From contig JBMDXK010000010.1 of assembly GCA_048594375.1 (NCBI GenBank), positions 16,099-80,098 of the forward strand: a stretch of DNA of 64,000 bases. The letters are read 5' to 3'. Positions within the stretch are counted from its first letter, which is position 1; the number at the start of each line of letters is the position of its first letter. Made by a program: the position numbers and the translations under genes. Under the pieces are notes generated by a model. It searched no databases. It was not told where the DNA came from and was given only the letters and a program-made list of their open reading frames with translations. Positions 44,320 through 52,276 of the stretch are shown piece by piece. The stretch is from JBMDXK01 sp048594375 (GTDB lineage: Bacteria; Pseudomonadota; Alphaproteobacteria; Rhizobiales; Methylopilaceae).

Positions 44320-45318
44320 ATGACCTCTTTTACCGATAGCCTGAGCGCTTTTGTTACCGCGTTTGAAACGGGCGCTTCTGTTATTCGTGCCGGTTTTCTC
44401 CAAGACACGGCGTATTTTGCTCTCAGTGATGGGCAGGTCGGCTTTGTGCAGGAAAACACGCTTGAATGTTTTGCAGTGCATAGCGATGGTTTGCTGTGTG
44501 CGGCATCCGATGGCGCTGTGCTGGTGACGGGTGGCTGCGATGGTGCCATCTGTCAGACAGATGCGCAGCGTATCATAACAAAAAAAGGTTCAACCGGCGG
44601 CGCGTGGGTGGATGCGGTGGCGCTCAAAGAAGGTGCCGTGGCGTGGTCTGCGGGGCGCACGGTGACTGTGGCGGAAAAGGGCAAGGAATTTATCCATTAT
44701 GTGCCAACCACCGCGCGGGGTCTGGCTTTTGCAGCCAAAGGTTTCCAGTTGGCCATTGCCCATTATAACGGTGTTTCGGTCTGGCTTCCGCGCACGCAGG
44801 GAGCGGCCAAGCCGTTTGTCTGGAAAGGCTCGCATATTGATGTCACGTTTTCGCCCGATGGCCGTTTTCTGGTAACCTCCATGCAGGAAAATGCGTTGCA
44901 TGGCTGGCGTATTGCGGATGGTGCGCACATGCGTATGTCCGGTTACCCTTCCAAAAGCCGTTCTTTATCATGGTCAGCGGATGGTCAGGTTTTGGCAACG
45001 TCGGGCGCGGAGGCGGCGATTGTCTGGCCATTTGCCGCCAAAGACGGGCCTATGGGCAAACCTCCCAAAGAATTGGGCGTTCGCCCTGTGCGGGTATCCA
45101 GCGTGGCGTTTCATCCCAATGCGCCGGTTTTGGCTATTGGCTATGGGGATGGGTGTGTCCTGCTGGTGCGGCTGGATGATGGCAAGGAGTTGCTGGTGGC
45201 GCCCCCCCGTGAAAAAGGTGATCCGGTTACTTCTATTGGCTGGGATAAAGCGGGAATGCGCCTCGTCTTTGGCTGTGAGGATGGGTATGCCGGTCTTCTC
45301 TCCCTTCCAGCCGTTTGA
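44320..45318 (+). CDS. WD40-repeat protein
   Basis: 332 residues, no signal peptide. At least five to six WD-type blades: 'HIDVTFSPDGRFLVTSMQENALHGWRI', 'SRSLSWSADGQVLATSGAEAAIVWPF', 'VSSVAFHPNAPVLAIGYGDGCVLLVRL' and 'VTSIGWDKAGMRLVFGCEDGYAGLL' are the clearest. This family commonly sits next to CobW-type GTPases in alphaproteobacteria and may help metal delivery, though that is unproven. Its stop codon is part of the left arm of the short repeat at 45316. Confidence 0.82.
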   Translation: MTSFTDSLSAFVTAFETGASVIRAGFLQDTAYFALSDGQVGFVQENTLECFAVHSDGLLCAASDGAVLVTGGCDGAICQTDAQRIITKKGSTGGAWVDAVALKEGAVAWSAGRTVTVAEKGKEFIHYVPTTARGLAFAAKGFQLAIAHYNGVSVWLPRTQGAAKPFVWKGSHIDVTFSPDGRFLVTSMQENALHGWRIADGAHMRMSGYPSKSRSLSWSADGQVLATSGAEAAIVWPFAAKDGPMGKPPKELGVRPVRVSSVAFHPNAPVLAIGYGDGCVLLVRLDDGKELLVAPPREKGDPVTSIGWDKAGMRLVFGCEDGYAGLLSLPAV

Positions 45319-45374
45319 ATGCGCTGTGGTGGGCGTTAAGCTCCAACGCTTTCCACCGCACCTCAGCGCATTCA
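45316..45374. repeat. Intergenic palindromic repeat, copy 11 (internally deleted)
   Basis: Perfect 11-bp arms TGAATGCGCTG (45316-45326, includes the WD40 stop) and CAGCGCATTCA (45364-45374). Only 59 bp long: the TCACGTAC/GTAC core is missing, while GTGGTGGGCGTTAAGC..GCTTTCCACCGCAC is kept. Confidence 0.85.
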
Positions 45375-45529
45375 GACGAGGGGAGCTAAAGACCAGCGAA
45401 GGGCAACTTTCATACACTGTGCTGATCTCATCCCATTATTTCTGTGCTTGTCAAAACAGGCAGAAGGTGCTTGTCTTTAATCCAAGCAAAACGCCATTTC
45501 ATTGTGCTCTTTGTGCAGAAAGTGGAATC

Positions 45530-45568
45530 CGTCATCCCGGCGTAGGCCGGGATCCACGAAAGAAACAC
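45530..45568 (+). repeat. CGTCATCCCGGC short repeat, copy 2
   Basis: Same 25-bp hairpin as at 44179 with the extension CCACGAAAGAAACAC. The gap from 45375 to here shows no gene. Confidence 0.85.
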
Positions 45569-45648
45569 TTTGCAAACAGAAACAGAGCAAAAGCAAAGCA
45601 GTGGGGGTGTATTTTTGCAATAATCTTCAAATGGAGCAGAGTTCAGCA

Positions 45649-46596
45649 ATGAGTCTTCGTGTTGCGGTGATCGGGGCGGGTATGGCGGGCTTGGCTTGCG
45701 CACGTCAGCTTGTCCAAAAAGGCCATGAGGTTACGGTTTTTGATAAAGGCCGTTCCTTGGGAGGGCGGTGCGCCACCCGTGACTACGGGGACGCTGCTTT
45801 CGATCACGGGGCGCAATATGTGACAGCCCACAGCGACGCGTTTCGTGATTATCTGGAGAGTGCTGTTGCGCAAGGCCATGCTGCGGTATGGAAACCGGCG
45901 CATTCTGATATTTTGCAGCGCGATCTCGATGCGCAGCTTGAGCGCTGGTATGTGGGCAATCCGGGCATGAATGCTCTGGTGAAGCCGTTAGCAGAAGGCA
46001 TTGCTGTTTCCCATATTCGCATTATGGGCATTGAACGCCGCGGCGCGGTCTGGTTTCTGGAGCCGGTGGGCATGGAATATGATGCGCTGGTGCTGGCTAT
46101 TCCTGTGCCGCAAATTCTGCCTTTCCTCAATGGGCATTCTTTCACGGAGCCGTTGTCTGCTGTGCGCTATCTGCCTTGCTGGACAGGCATGGTCGGGTTT
46201 GAAAGCCGGATTGCCGGAGCAGATGTTTTGCGCTTTGAGACAGGCAATGTTGAATGGATTGCCCGCAATACCTCCAAGCCTGCCCGTGAAACCGCTGGTA
46301 ATGATTGCTGGGTGCTGCACGCTTCCCCGGCATGGAGCTTAGAAAATATTGATCGGGATAAAACCGATCTTGCGCCAGAGTTTTACGGAATGCTCACGGC
46401 GGCTATGGGCATACCGCTGCCACCTCCTGCGAAACTGGTGGCGCATTTGTGGCGTTATGCGCGGGTGGAAAAAACTCTTGGTCAGGATTTTCTGTGGGAT
46501 GAGGCGCAAAAACTGGGTGTGTGCGGTGATTTTTGTATCGGCGCGCGTGTTGAGGCGGCCTTCACCAGCGGCCATGCATTGGGTACTGCTGTATAG
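45649..46596 (+). CDS. NAD(P)/FAD-dependent amine-oxidase-like oxidoreductase
   Basis: 315 residues. The N-terminal dinucleotide-binding motif 'VAVIGAGMAGLACARQLVQKGHEVTVFDKGRSLGGRCATR' (5-44) and the C-terminal FAD contact 'GDFCIGARVEAAFTSGHALG' are clear; 'FDHGAQYVTAHSDAFRDYL' is typical of the renalase-like group. Substrate unknown. Start chosen at the ATG that directly precedes the FAD motif; ATG 45631 is possible. Flanked on both sides by short repeats. Confidence 0.85.
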   Translation: MSLRVAVIGAGMAGLACARQLVQKGHEVTVFDKGRSLGGRCATRDYGDAAFDHGAQYVTAHSDAFRDYLESAVAQGHAAVWKPAHSDILQRDLDAQLERWYVGNPGMNALVKPLAEGIAVSHIRIMGIERRGAVWFLEPVGMEYDALVLAIPVPQILPFLNGHSFTEPLSAVRYLPCWTGMVGFESRIAGADVLRFETGNVEWIARNTSKPARETAGNDCWVLHASPAWSLENIDRDKTDLAPEFYGMLTAAMGIPLPPPAKLVAHLWRYARVEKTLGQDFLWDEAQKLGVCGDFCIGARVEAAFTSGHALGTAV

Positions 46597-46624
46597 CTCA
46601 AAAAAATGTTCTTTGTACACAACC

Positions 46625-46663
46625 CGTCATCCCGGCGAAGGCCGGGATCCACGAAAGAAGCAC
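46625..46663 (+). repeat. CGTCATCCCGGC short repeat, copy 3
   Basis: CGTCATCCCGGCGAAGGCCGGGATC plus extension CCACGAAAGAAGCAC, 28 bp after the oxidoreductase stop. Confidence 0.85.
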
Positions 46664-46728
46664 AATGCATGTAAAAAATAAAGCGACAAAAAACGCTCCA
46701 TTCCTTAAAAAACGCTTTGTTATAATTT

Positions 46729-46770
46729 TATAGTGGAATGATTTAAAAATAGGACAATCATTCTGCTATA
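46729..46770. other. AT-rich stem-loop
   Basis: TATAGTGGAATGATT and AATCATTCTGCTATA pair over 15 positions with G-U/mismatch in two. It lies between the convergent oxidoreductase and SEL1 genes and may act as a terminator for both. Confidence 0.45.
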
Positions 46771-46838
46771 AGTCTTTGGTTTGTCGCAGATTTTTAACTA
46801 AAAAGTTTATCAGCTTTTTAGAAAACATCTCTAAAAGC

Positions 46839-47924
46839 CTATTCTGAATGGCTAGACATGCGCAGATTGTTTTCGCCTTTGAAAGTGCGGAACAGTTCTT
46901 CGGCTGCGTGTTTCCGGTCTTGCGGGAGTTTTTTCCAAAAGCCGTCCATCCATTCGTTGTGTGCATTTTTTTCCCGTGCCATCAGGAACCATGCTCCGGC
47001 GCGGATTTCATCTTTTTCAACGCCGATACCGCTGGCGTAAAGCCGTGCAAGGCGGATTTGCGCCGCGCCATTGCCGCTATCGGAGGCGCGTATGAGCCAT
47101 TTGGCGGCTTCCTGTGGGTTAGCTTCTACCCCGCGCCCGTTGAACAGGGCTACGGCATAATCAAGCTGGGCTTCGGTGTTGCCTTGTGTTGCGGCTTTGT
47201 GCATCCATTCTGTTGCAAGGGTTTCATTGCGCAATACGCCTTGGCCTTCTTTGAGCATCACTGCATAGGCGTATTGGGCATCCGCATTGCCTGCATCGGC
47301 TCCTTGCCGGAAGTGGTGTGCGGCGCGGGTGAAGTCCTGTGGCCGCAATTCACCGGCAAGAAACAGCAGTCCCATGTTGTAATGGGCGGCGGGGTCATTG
47401 CGTGCGGCGGCTTTTTCAAACAGATCAGCAGCGCCTTTTTTATCTTGTGGGGTGCCGCGGCCTTCCAGTTTTAGCAGGCCCAGTTCCACCATGGCGGGAG
47501 CGTAGTTGCGGGCAACAGCCAGCGCAAACCACTCTGCGGCTTTTTTCTCGTCCACGGGAACACCGGCGCCGTTGAGGTGGATCACGCCAATCAGCGCCAT
47601 AGAGGCGGGATCTTTGTCTTGTTCTATTTGCCGTGTGGCTTCTCGCAAAGCGGTGAGATAGGCGCCAAGCTGGTAAGCGGTATAGGCTGCCGCAAGAGAG
47701 GGCGCTGCGGATGCCTCGATTTTTGGTGCGCTGGCGGCTGGCAGAGTGACGGGCGTATCGGTGTCCGGTTCTGGCAGTTCAAACAGTTCTGCGGGAATGG
47801 ATTGGGTTGGCAAGCGCAACGGCGTGGGAGCGTCTTGCGGTGCTGCCAGCACAACGCTTGATACGGTTGTTGCCAGCAGAAAGACTGCACAGCATTGCGC
47901 TAATTTTGCCAAAGTATTCTTCAT
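46839..47924 (-). CDS. Exported SEL1-repeat protein
   Basis: 361 residues. Signal peptide MKNTLAKLAQCCAVFLLATTVSSVVLAA; Pro-rich linker to about residue 75; then about six SEL1/TPR-like repeats (e.g. 'ALIGVIHLNGAGVPVDEKKAAEWFALA', 'VELGLLKLEGRGTPQDKKGAADLFEKA', 'YAYAVMLKEGQGVLRNETLATEWMHKA'). Such solenoids are protein-binding scaffolds in the periplasm. ATG follows the stop of the ThiE-like gene with no gap, so the two are co-translated. Confidence 0.88.
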   Translation of the reverse strand: MKNTLAKLAQCCAVFLLATTVSSVVLAAPQDAPTPLRLPTQSIPAELFELPEPDTDTPVTLPAASAPKIEASAAPSLAAAYTAYQLGAYLTALREATRQIEQDKDPASMALIGVIHLNGAGVPVDEKKAAEWFALAVARNYAPAMVELGLLKLEGRGTPQDKKGAADLFEKAAARNDPAAHYNMGLLFLAGELRPQDFTRAAHHFRQGADAGNADAQYAYAVMLKEGQGVLRNETLATEWMHKAATQGNTEAQLDYAVALFNGRGVEANPQEAAKWLIRASDSGNGAAQIRLARLYASGIGVEKDEIRAGAWFLMAREKNAHNEWMDGFWKKLPQDRKHAAEELFRTFKGENNLRMSSHSE

Positions 47925-48569
47925 TCAGGCGGTTTTTCCTGTTGCGGCAGAAGCAAGCGTTTGTTGCACATGTGTCATGGCGGCGGCAGCGCCTTCGGGA
48001 TGCTCCCATACGGCACTGCCCAGAGCAATAAAATCTGCTTTGCATTCAACGAGAGTGGCAATATTTTCCAGTGCTGGCGCATAGCCTACACACGGCACTT
48101 CAAAAATTTCTGCCCACCATTCTACCCGTTCAGCAATGGCTTCAAAGGGGATGGGCAGGGGGCTGGCTTCCGGTTCGCCAAACATGACGTAATCCACTTC
48201 CAGTTCACCGGCGCGCATGGCATCGTCTTTGAGACGCAGACCGCCAGCACCAACGATTTTTTCCGGCCTGAAGCGTTCCAGCATGTCTTTGAGCTGATAG
48301 GTGCTGCTCATGTGCAGGCCATCGGCGCCGGATTTGCCTACAATATCGGGGTTGCCGCGCAGAATGGCAGCCGCACCGGCTTGCTGGCAGACGGCCACTA
48401 CTTTTTTGGCGGTGTGCAGCAGGGTGTGAGGGTCAAGGTTCCCCAGAAAAATACCCACCGCCGATACAGGCGCAGCCGCCAGAGCGGCTTCCAGTTGCGG
48501 GAGAAAAGCGTCGCTGTCTTCGATAACGGGGGTCAGCAGCATGATCTGGGCTGCGGGATTTTTACTCAT
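47925..48569 (-). CDS. Thiamine-phosphate-synthase-like protein (diverged ThiE)
   Basis: 214 residues, a TIM-barrel ThiE/TenI relative. Landmarks: 'VSAVGIFLGNLDPHTLL', 'CQQAGAAAILRGNPDIVGKSGADGLHM', 'IVGAGGLRLKDDAMRAGELEVDYVMFG' and 'CKADFIALGSAVWEHP'. Canonical ThiE has a NDR motif before the 'ADGVHLGQxD' block; here these read RGNPD and GLHMSS, so residues that bind the pyrimidine pyrophosphate are changed. It may have another function. Directly followed by the SEL1 gene; not near thiC. Confidence 0.7.
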   Translation of the reverse strand: MSKNPAAQIMLLTPVIEDSDAFLPQLEAALAAAPVSAVGIFLGNLDPHTLLHTAKKVVAVCQQAGAAAILRGNPDIVGKSGADGLHMSSTYQLKDMLERFRPEKIVGAGGLRLKDDAMRAGELEVDYVMFGEPEASPLPIPFEAIAERVEWWAEIFEVPCVGYAPALENIATLVECKADFIALGSAVWEHPEGAAAAMTHVQQTLASAATGKTA

Positions 48570-48755
48570 GGCGATTCATCATTTCATGCGCTGTGGCTTG
48601 CGGGTTAGTGAGCCATGCCGCAAGGCGAATTATTCTTTGCCAACCCATATCATGCCTTGGTATGGATCGGCAAGAACACTATCCAGAGCATTTTTCGGTC
48701 AAATTGGATCAGTGGAAATGCTCTATAATTTTGCTCTTTCTGAGAATGTCTTTCC

Positions 48756-48790
48756 CGTCATCCCGGCGCAGGTCTGGATCCACGAAGGAA
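48756..48790 (+). repeat. CGTCATCCCGGC short repeat, copy 4 (degenerate)
   Basis: CGTCATCCCGGCGCAGGTCTGGATC plus CCACGAAGGAA; the hairpin's right arm has two changes. Confidence 0.75.
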
Positions 48791-48849
48791 ATATGCCGCA
48801 GAAAAAATAAAGTGATGGCCAAACATCCTATTGTTAAAGCATGTTCCGT

Positions 48850-49239
48850 TTAATTGGTTGTTGCATTTTCTTGTCTGCGGAGCCGCTGGTTGAGTTCACC
48901 GGCGATTTTTTCTACTTTTTCGGCAATCACATCCAGTGAGTGGGCGGCTTCTTCTTCCTGTTCCCTGATTTTTTGGGTGAGAGAATCACTGCTGGCATCG
49001 CTTGCGTTGCGTTCTGCGTGTGCTTTTTCCAAAGCGCGTCTGGCTTCGGAAAGTTCGTCTGCCAGCATGATTCCGGCCATAACGGTCATGCGCATATCAC
49101 CAATTTCGCCGAAGCTGGAGCGGATGGTTTCGATCTTGCTGTTGAGCGTATCGCCCAGTGTGAGGAGATGCTCTTCTTGTCCTTCATCGCACGCCATGCG
49201 GTAAACGCGGCCAGCAATCGTAACATTCACCTGAGGCAT
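48850..49239 (-). CDS. zapA: Cell division protein ZapA
   Basis: 129 residues. The N-terminal ZapA globular part 'QVNVTIAGRVYRMACDEGQEEHLLTLGDTLNSKIETIR' is followed by 'MTVMAGIMLADELSEARR' and a long coiled coil. ZapA bundles FtsZ protofilaments at the division site. AGGAG 7 nt upstream fixes the start at 49239, although the frame is open to 49308. It lies 25 bp downstream of the DUF4164 coiled-coil gene. Confidence 0.9.
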   Translation of the reverse strand: MPQVNVTIAGRVYRMACDEGQEEHLLTLGDTLNSKIETIRSSFGEIGDMRMTVMAGIMLADELSEARRALEKAHAERNASDASSDSLTQKIREQEEEAAHSLDVIAEKVEKIAGELNQRLRRQENATTN

Positions 49240-49264
49240 GGCAATCTCCTGTTGTGGTTGTGTC

Positions 49265-49543
49265 TCAGTTACGGGTGGAAAGCACGTTGCGGATGGTATC
49301 AATGGCAACGTCCAGACGGCGCACGACTTCGTGGTTGGCGTTTTCGAGGGCGGCGGTGCGGGCGTTGTGGGCGTCCAGTTCTTCGGCCAGACGGGCGCGA
49401 TCCTGGGTCAGCAACATGATTTCTGCATCTTTGGCGGCGTCGGAGCGTTCGGTGCTGTTGAGGCGGGAGGCGGCATTTTCCAATGTTCCGACAGCGCGTT
49501 CAAGGCGTTTAAGTGATTTCAGGAAAGGCGAATCATTGGACAT
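49265..49543 (-). CDS. DUF4164 coiled-coil protein
   Basis: 92 residues, almost wholly coiled coil ('LERAVGTLENAASRLNSTERSDAAKDAEIMLLTQDRARLAEELDAHNARTAALE'). DUF4164 genes regularly precede zapA in alphaproteobacteria and look like a cell-division partner, analogous to ZapB; that role is inferred from position and fold. First gene of the pair. Confidence 0.75.
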   Translation of the reverse strand: MSNDSPFLKSLKRLERAVGTLENAASRLNSTERSDAAKDAEIMLLTQDRARLAEELDAHNARTAALENANHEVVRRLDVAIDTIRNVLSTRN

Positions 49544-50040
49544 GAAAAGGGTAAATTCCTTATGCGGTGAAGGAAGCCGCTTTATTCTGCAAGATTTTTA
49601 CAAAGACGTCAAAGCGTTGCAATGTTTTTTGGAAGGGCAGTGTGAGCGAAAACGTGGGCAATGCTGGTTTCATGCAAGAAAAGGCCGATTGAGCCTTTCT
49701 TGCACACTGCTTTGAAGCAGGGGAGGTTGCTTTGCGCTAACTCTTTACATTATCAAAGATTTTTAACCGAAAATGCTGCCCGTTTTTTGCCTGGTGGCTG
49801 TCCGCAAGCGCAGATGATCTGACCGTAACATTGTTCCTTTTTGGGGAATCAGCCTGAGATGCTGTCACAACTTTTTTATGGGGTTAAGGTTAATATGCCC
49901 GGCTCAAGGCACAGAATCTTAACAACGGGTAATAATTTTCCCGATTTGGGCGGGAATCGCGTTGACTCTTGGGGCTGAAATGCTAAGTGTGCCTCGCACC
50001 CTTTTTACCGGAAGCTCTTGCCTGAGGTACACGAACAGCG
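49544..50040. other. Divergent promoter region of the zapA pair and tkt
   Basis: Nearly 500 bp with no supported gene. TTGACT at about 49961 followed 16 bp later by TAAGTG is a possible tkt promoter. An inverted repeat (TTTCTTGCA/TGCAAGAAA) lies at about 49668-49708. Confidence 0.35.
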
Positions 50041-52026
50041 ATGATGACACGCCAGCAGCACAACGATATGGCCAATGCCTTGCGCGCCCTTTCCATGGAT
50101 GCAGTGGAGGCCGCCCAGTCCGGCCATCCGGGGTTGCCGTTGGGCGCTGCGGATGTTGCTACGGTTTTGTTTGCCAACCATTTGAAATTCAATCCATCCC
50201 GTCCACAGTGGCATGATCGTGACCGCTTTATTCTGTCTGCTGGTCATGGTTCCATGCTGCTGTATTCCTTGCTGCATGTGCTGGGCTATGAGGGCGTAAC
50301 CCTCGATGAGCTGAAAAAATTCCGTCAGATGGGTTCCAAAACCCCCGGTCATCCGGAATATGGTCATACGGTGGGCGTTGAAACCACCACGGGGCCTCTG
50401 GGGCAGGGGATTGCCAATGCGGTGGGTATGGCGCTGGCAGAAGAGCTGCTGGCCGCGCGTTTCGGCAAGGATCTGGTGGATCACCGCACATGGGCGCTGG
50501 TGTCCGATGGCGATCTGATGGAAGGTATTTCTCAGGAAGCGATTGCATTTGCCGGTCATTATCAATTGAAAAAGCTGACAGTGCTGTTTGATGATAACGG
50601 CATTTCCATTGACGGGCCGTTGTCTTTGTCCGATTCTACCGATCAGTTGTCGCGTTTCAAGGCGTCTGGCTGGAACGTGGTGGGTGTTGATGGCCATGAT
50701 GCGGAAGCGTTGTTCACCGCAATGCAGGATGCACAGCAAAGTGACCGCCCCACCCTGATTGCGTGCAAAACCGTGATTGGTTACGGCTCACCCAACAAAG
50801 CGGGTAAGTCCTCGTCGCATGGCTCACCGCTGGGCAAAGACGAAATTGCGGCCACCCGCGAAAAGCTGGGCTGGACGCATGGCGCGTTTGATGTGCCGGA
50901 TGCTGTTCGTGCCTTGTGGCAACAGGCAGCGCGCCGTTCGGATGCAGCCTATGCGGCGTGGGTGAAGCGTTATGAGGCGCTTTCTGCGGATGAAAAAGCG
51001 GAATTTGACCGTTGCATGAACGGCGTTTTGCCGGCCAAGCTGGATAAAACCATTCTTGATCTGAAAAAATCCTTGATTGCCAAGCCGCTGGAAGTGGCAA
51101 CACGCAAATCGTCCGAACTGGTGATTGAGCATCTGGTGGGTACGGTGCCGGAAATGATCTCCGGTTCTGCGGATCTTACCGGCTCCAACAACACAAAAGT
51201 GAAGGCGCTGGAAAAAATCGAGCCGGGCAATTTTGCGGGGCGCTTTATCCACTGGGGTATCCGCGAACACGGCATGGCTGCGGCCATGAATGGTATGACG
51301 CTGCATGGCGGCACCATTCCTGTGTCCGGCACATTTCTGGTGTTTTCCGATTATTGCCGTCCGGCGCTGCGTCTTGCAGCCTTGATGGGCGTGCGCGCCA
51401 TTCATGTGTTCACTCATGACTCCATTGGCGTCGGGGAAGACGGGCCTACCCATCAGCCGGTTGAACATCTTGCGGCTTTGCGCGCTATTCCAAACCTTTA
51501 TGTCATGCGTCCGTGTGATACGGTTGAAACCGCCGAGTGCTGGGAGCAGGCGCTGCGTTTGGAAAAAAGTCCAAGCATTCTGGCGTTGACCCGCCAGAAT
51601 TTGCCGCAGCTGCGCACCACCAATCAGGATAAAAACCTGTCTGCACGCGGTGCTTATGAGTTGCGTCCGGCGTCCGGTGATGCCCGGGTTGCCTTGTTTG
51701 CGTCCGGTTCGGAAGTGTCTCTTGCGGTGGAAGCGCAAAAAGCTTTGGAAGCGCAAGGCGTTGCAACGCGCGTGGTGTCTGTGCCGTGTCTTGATCTTTT
51801 CCTTGAGCAGGATGAAGCCTACCGTTCCTCTGTCATTGGCACTGCGCCGGTGCGGGTGGCGGTGGAAGCTGGTATTCGCCTTGGCTGGGATGCGGTGATT
51901 GGCTCCAAAGGTCTGTTCATTGGTATGGAGGGTTTTGGTGCCAGTGGGCCTTACAAGCAGGTGTATGCGCATTTTGGCATTACATCGGAAGCTATTGCCA
52001 AGGCAGCGCTTGCCCGCCTTGCCTAA
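50041..52026 (+). CDS. tkt: Transketolase
   Basis: 661 residues, standard length. Thiamin-diphosphate enzyme of the pentose-phosphate/Calvin pathway. N-terminal 'SMDAVEAAQSGHPGLPLGAADVATVLF', 'DRFILSAGHGSMLLYSLLHVLGY', 'GPLGQGIANAVGMALAEELL', the TPP-binding 'LVSDGDLMEGISQEAIAFAGH...DDN', and the pyrimidine-domain 'THDSIGVGEDGPTHQPVEHLAALRAIPNL'. Start has no strong Shine-Dalgarno nearby; ATG 50044 also possible. First of four carbon-metabolism genes (tkt, gap, pgk, fba) on one strand, but repeats separate it from gap. Confidence 0.97.
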   Translation: MMTRQQHNDMANALRALSMDAVEAAQSGHPGLPLGAADVATVLFANHLKFNPSRPQWHDRDRFILSAGHGSMLLYSLLHVLGYEGVTLDELKKFRQMGSKTPGHPEYGHTVGVETTTGPLGQGIANAVGMALAEELLAARFGKDLVDHRTWALVSDGDLMEGISQEAIAFAGHYQLKKLTVLFDDNGISIDGPLSLSDSTDQLSRFKASGWNVVGVDGHDAEALFTAMQDAQQSDRPTLIACKTVIGYGSPNKAGKSSSHGSPLGKDEIAATREKLGWTHGAFDVPDAVRALWQQAARRSDAAYAAWVKRYEALSADEKAEFDRCMNGVLPAKLDKTILDLKKSLIAKPLEVATRKSSELVIEHLVGTVPEMISGSADLTGSNNTKVKALEKIEPGNFAGRFIHWGIREHGMAAAMNGMTLHGGTIPVSGTFLVFSDYCRPALRLAALMGVRAIHVFTHDSIGVGEDGPTHQPVEHLAALRAIPNLYVMRPCDTVETAECWEQALRLEKSPSILALTRQNLPQLRTTNQDKNLSARGAYELRPASGDARVALFASGSEVSLAVEAQKALEAQGVATRVVSVPCLDLFLEQDEAYRSSVIGTAPVRVAVEAGIRLGWDAVIGSKGLFIGMEGFGASGPYKQVYAHFGITSEAIAKAALARLA

Positions 52027-52150
52027 TTGAATGCCCAGCGGTGGGAGACTAGCACAGGTCTGTCTGCGCCCCGTTGCTCACGTATTTAGTGTACGCTGCG
52101 CTTCGGTGCTCATCATACCAGCACTATTCTGCGCACCGCAGCGCATTCAA
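52027..52150. repeat. Intergenic palindromic repeat, copy 12
   Basis: Right after the tkt stop. Arms TTGAATGCCCAGCGGTG and CACCGCAGCGCATTCAA (three mismatches); core CCCGTTGCTCACGTATTTAGTGTACGC. Confidence 0.85.
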
Positions 52151-52276
52151 AAAAGTATCAAATTTCTGTTTCGGTCATATCTTCGCCCGGAACTTTACTT
52201 AAAGAGCGAGTCGCCTCGCACCATTTTTCAGTTGCCGCCTGTCTTGCGGTGTTGTGTGATGTTTGGAGAAACGAAT

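Noticed and set aside
49859..49979. 40-codon frame upstream of tkt (starts MLSQLFYGVKVN)
   Set aside because: Weak ribosome-binding site, no family or hydrophobic pattern; more likely part of the promoter region.
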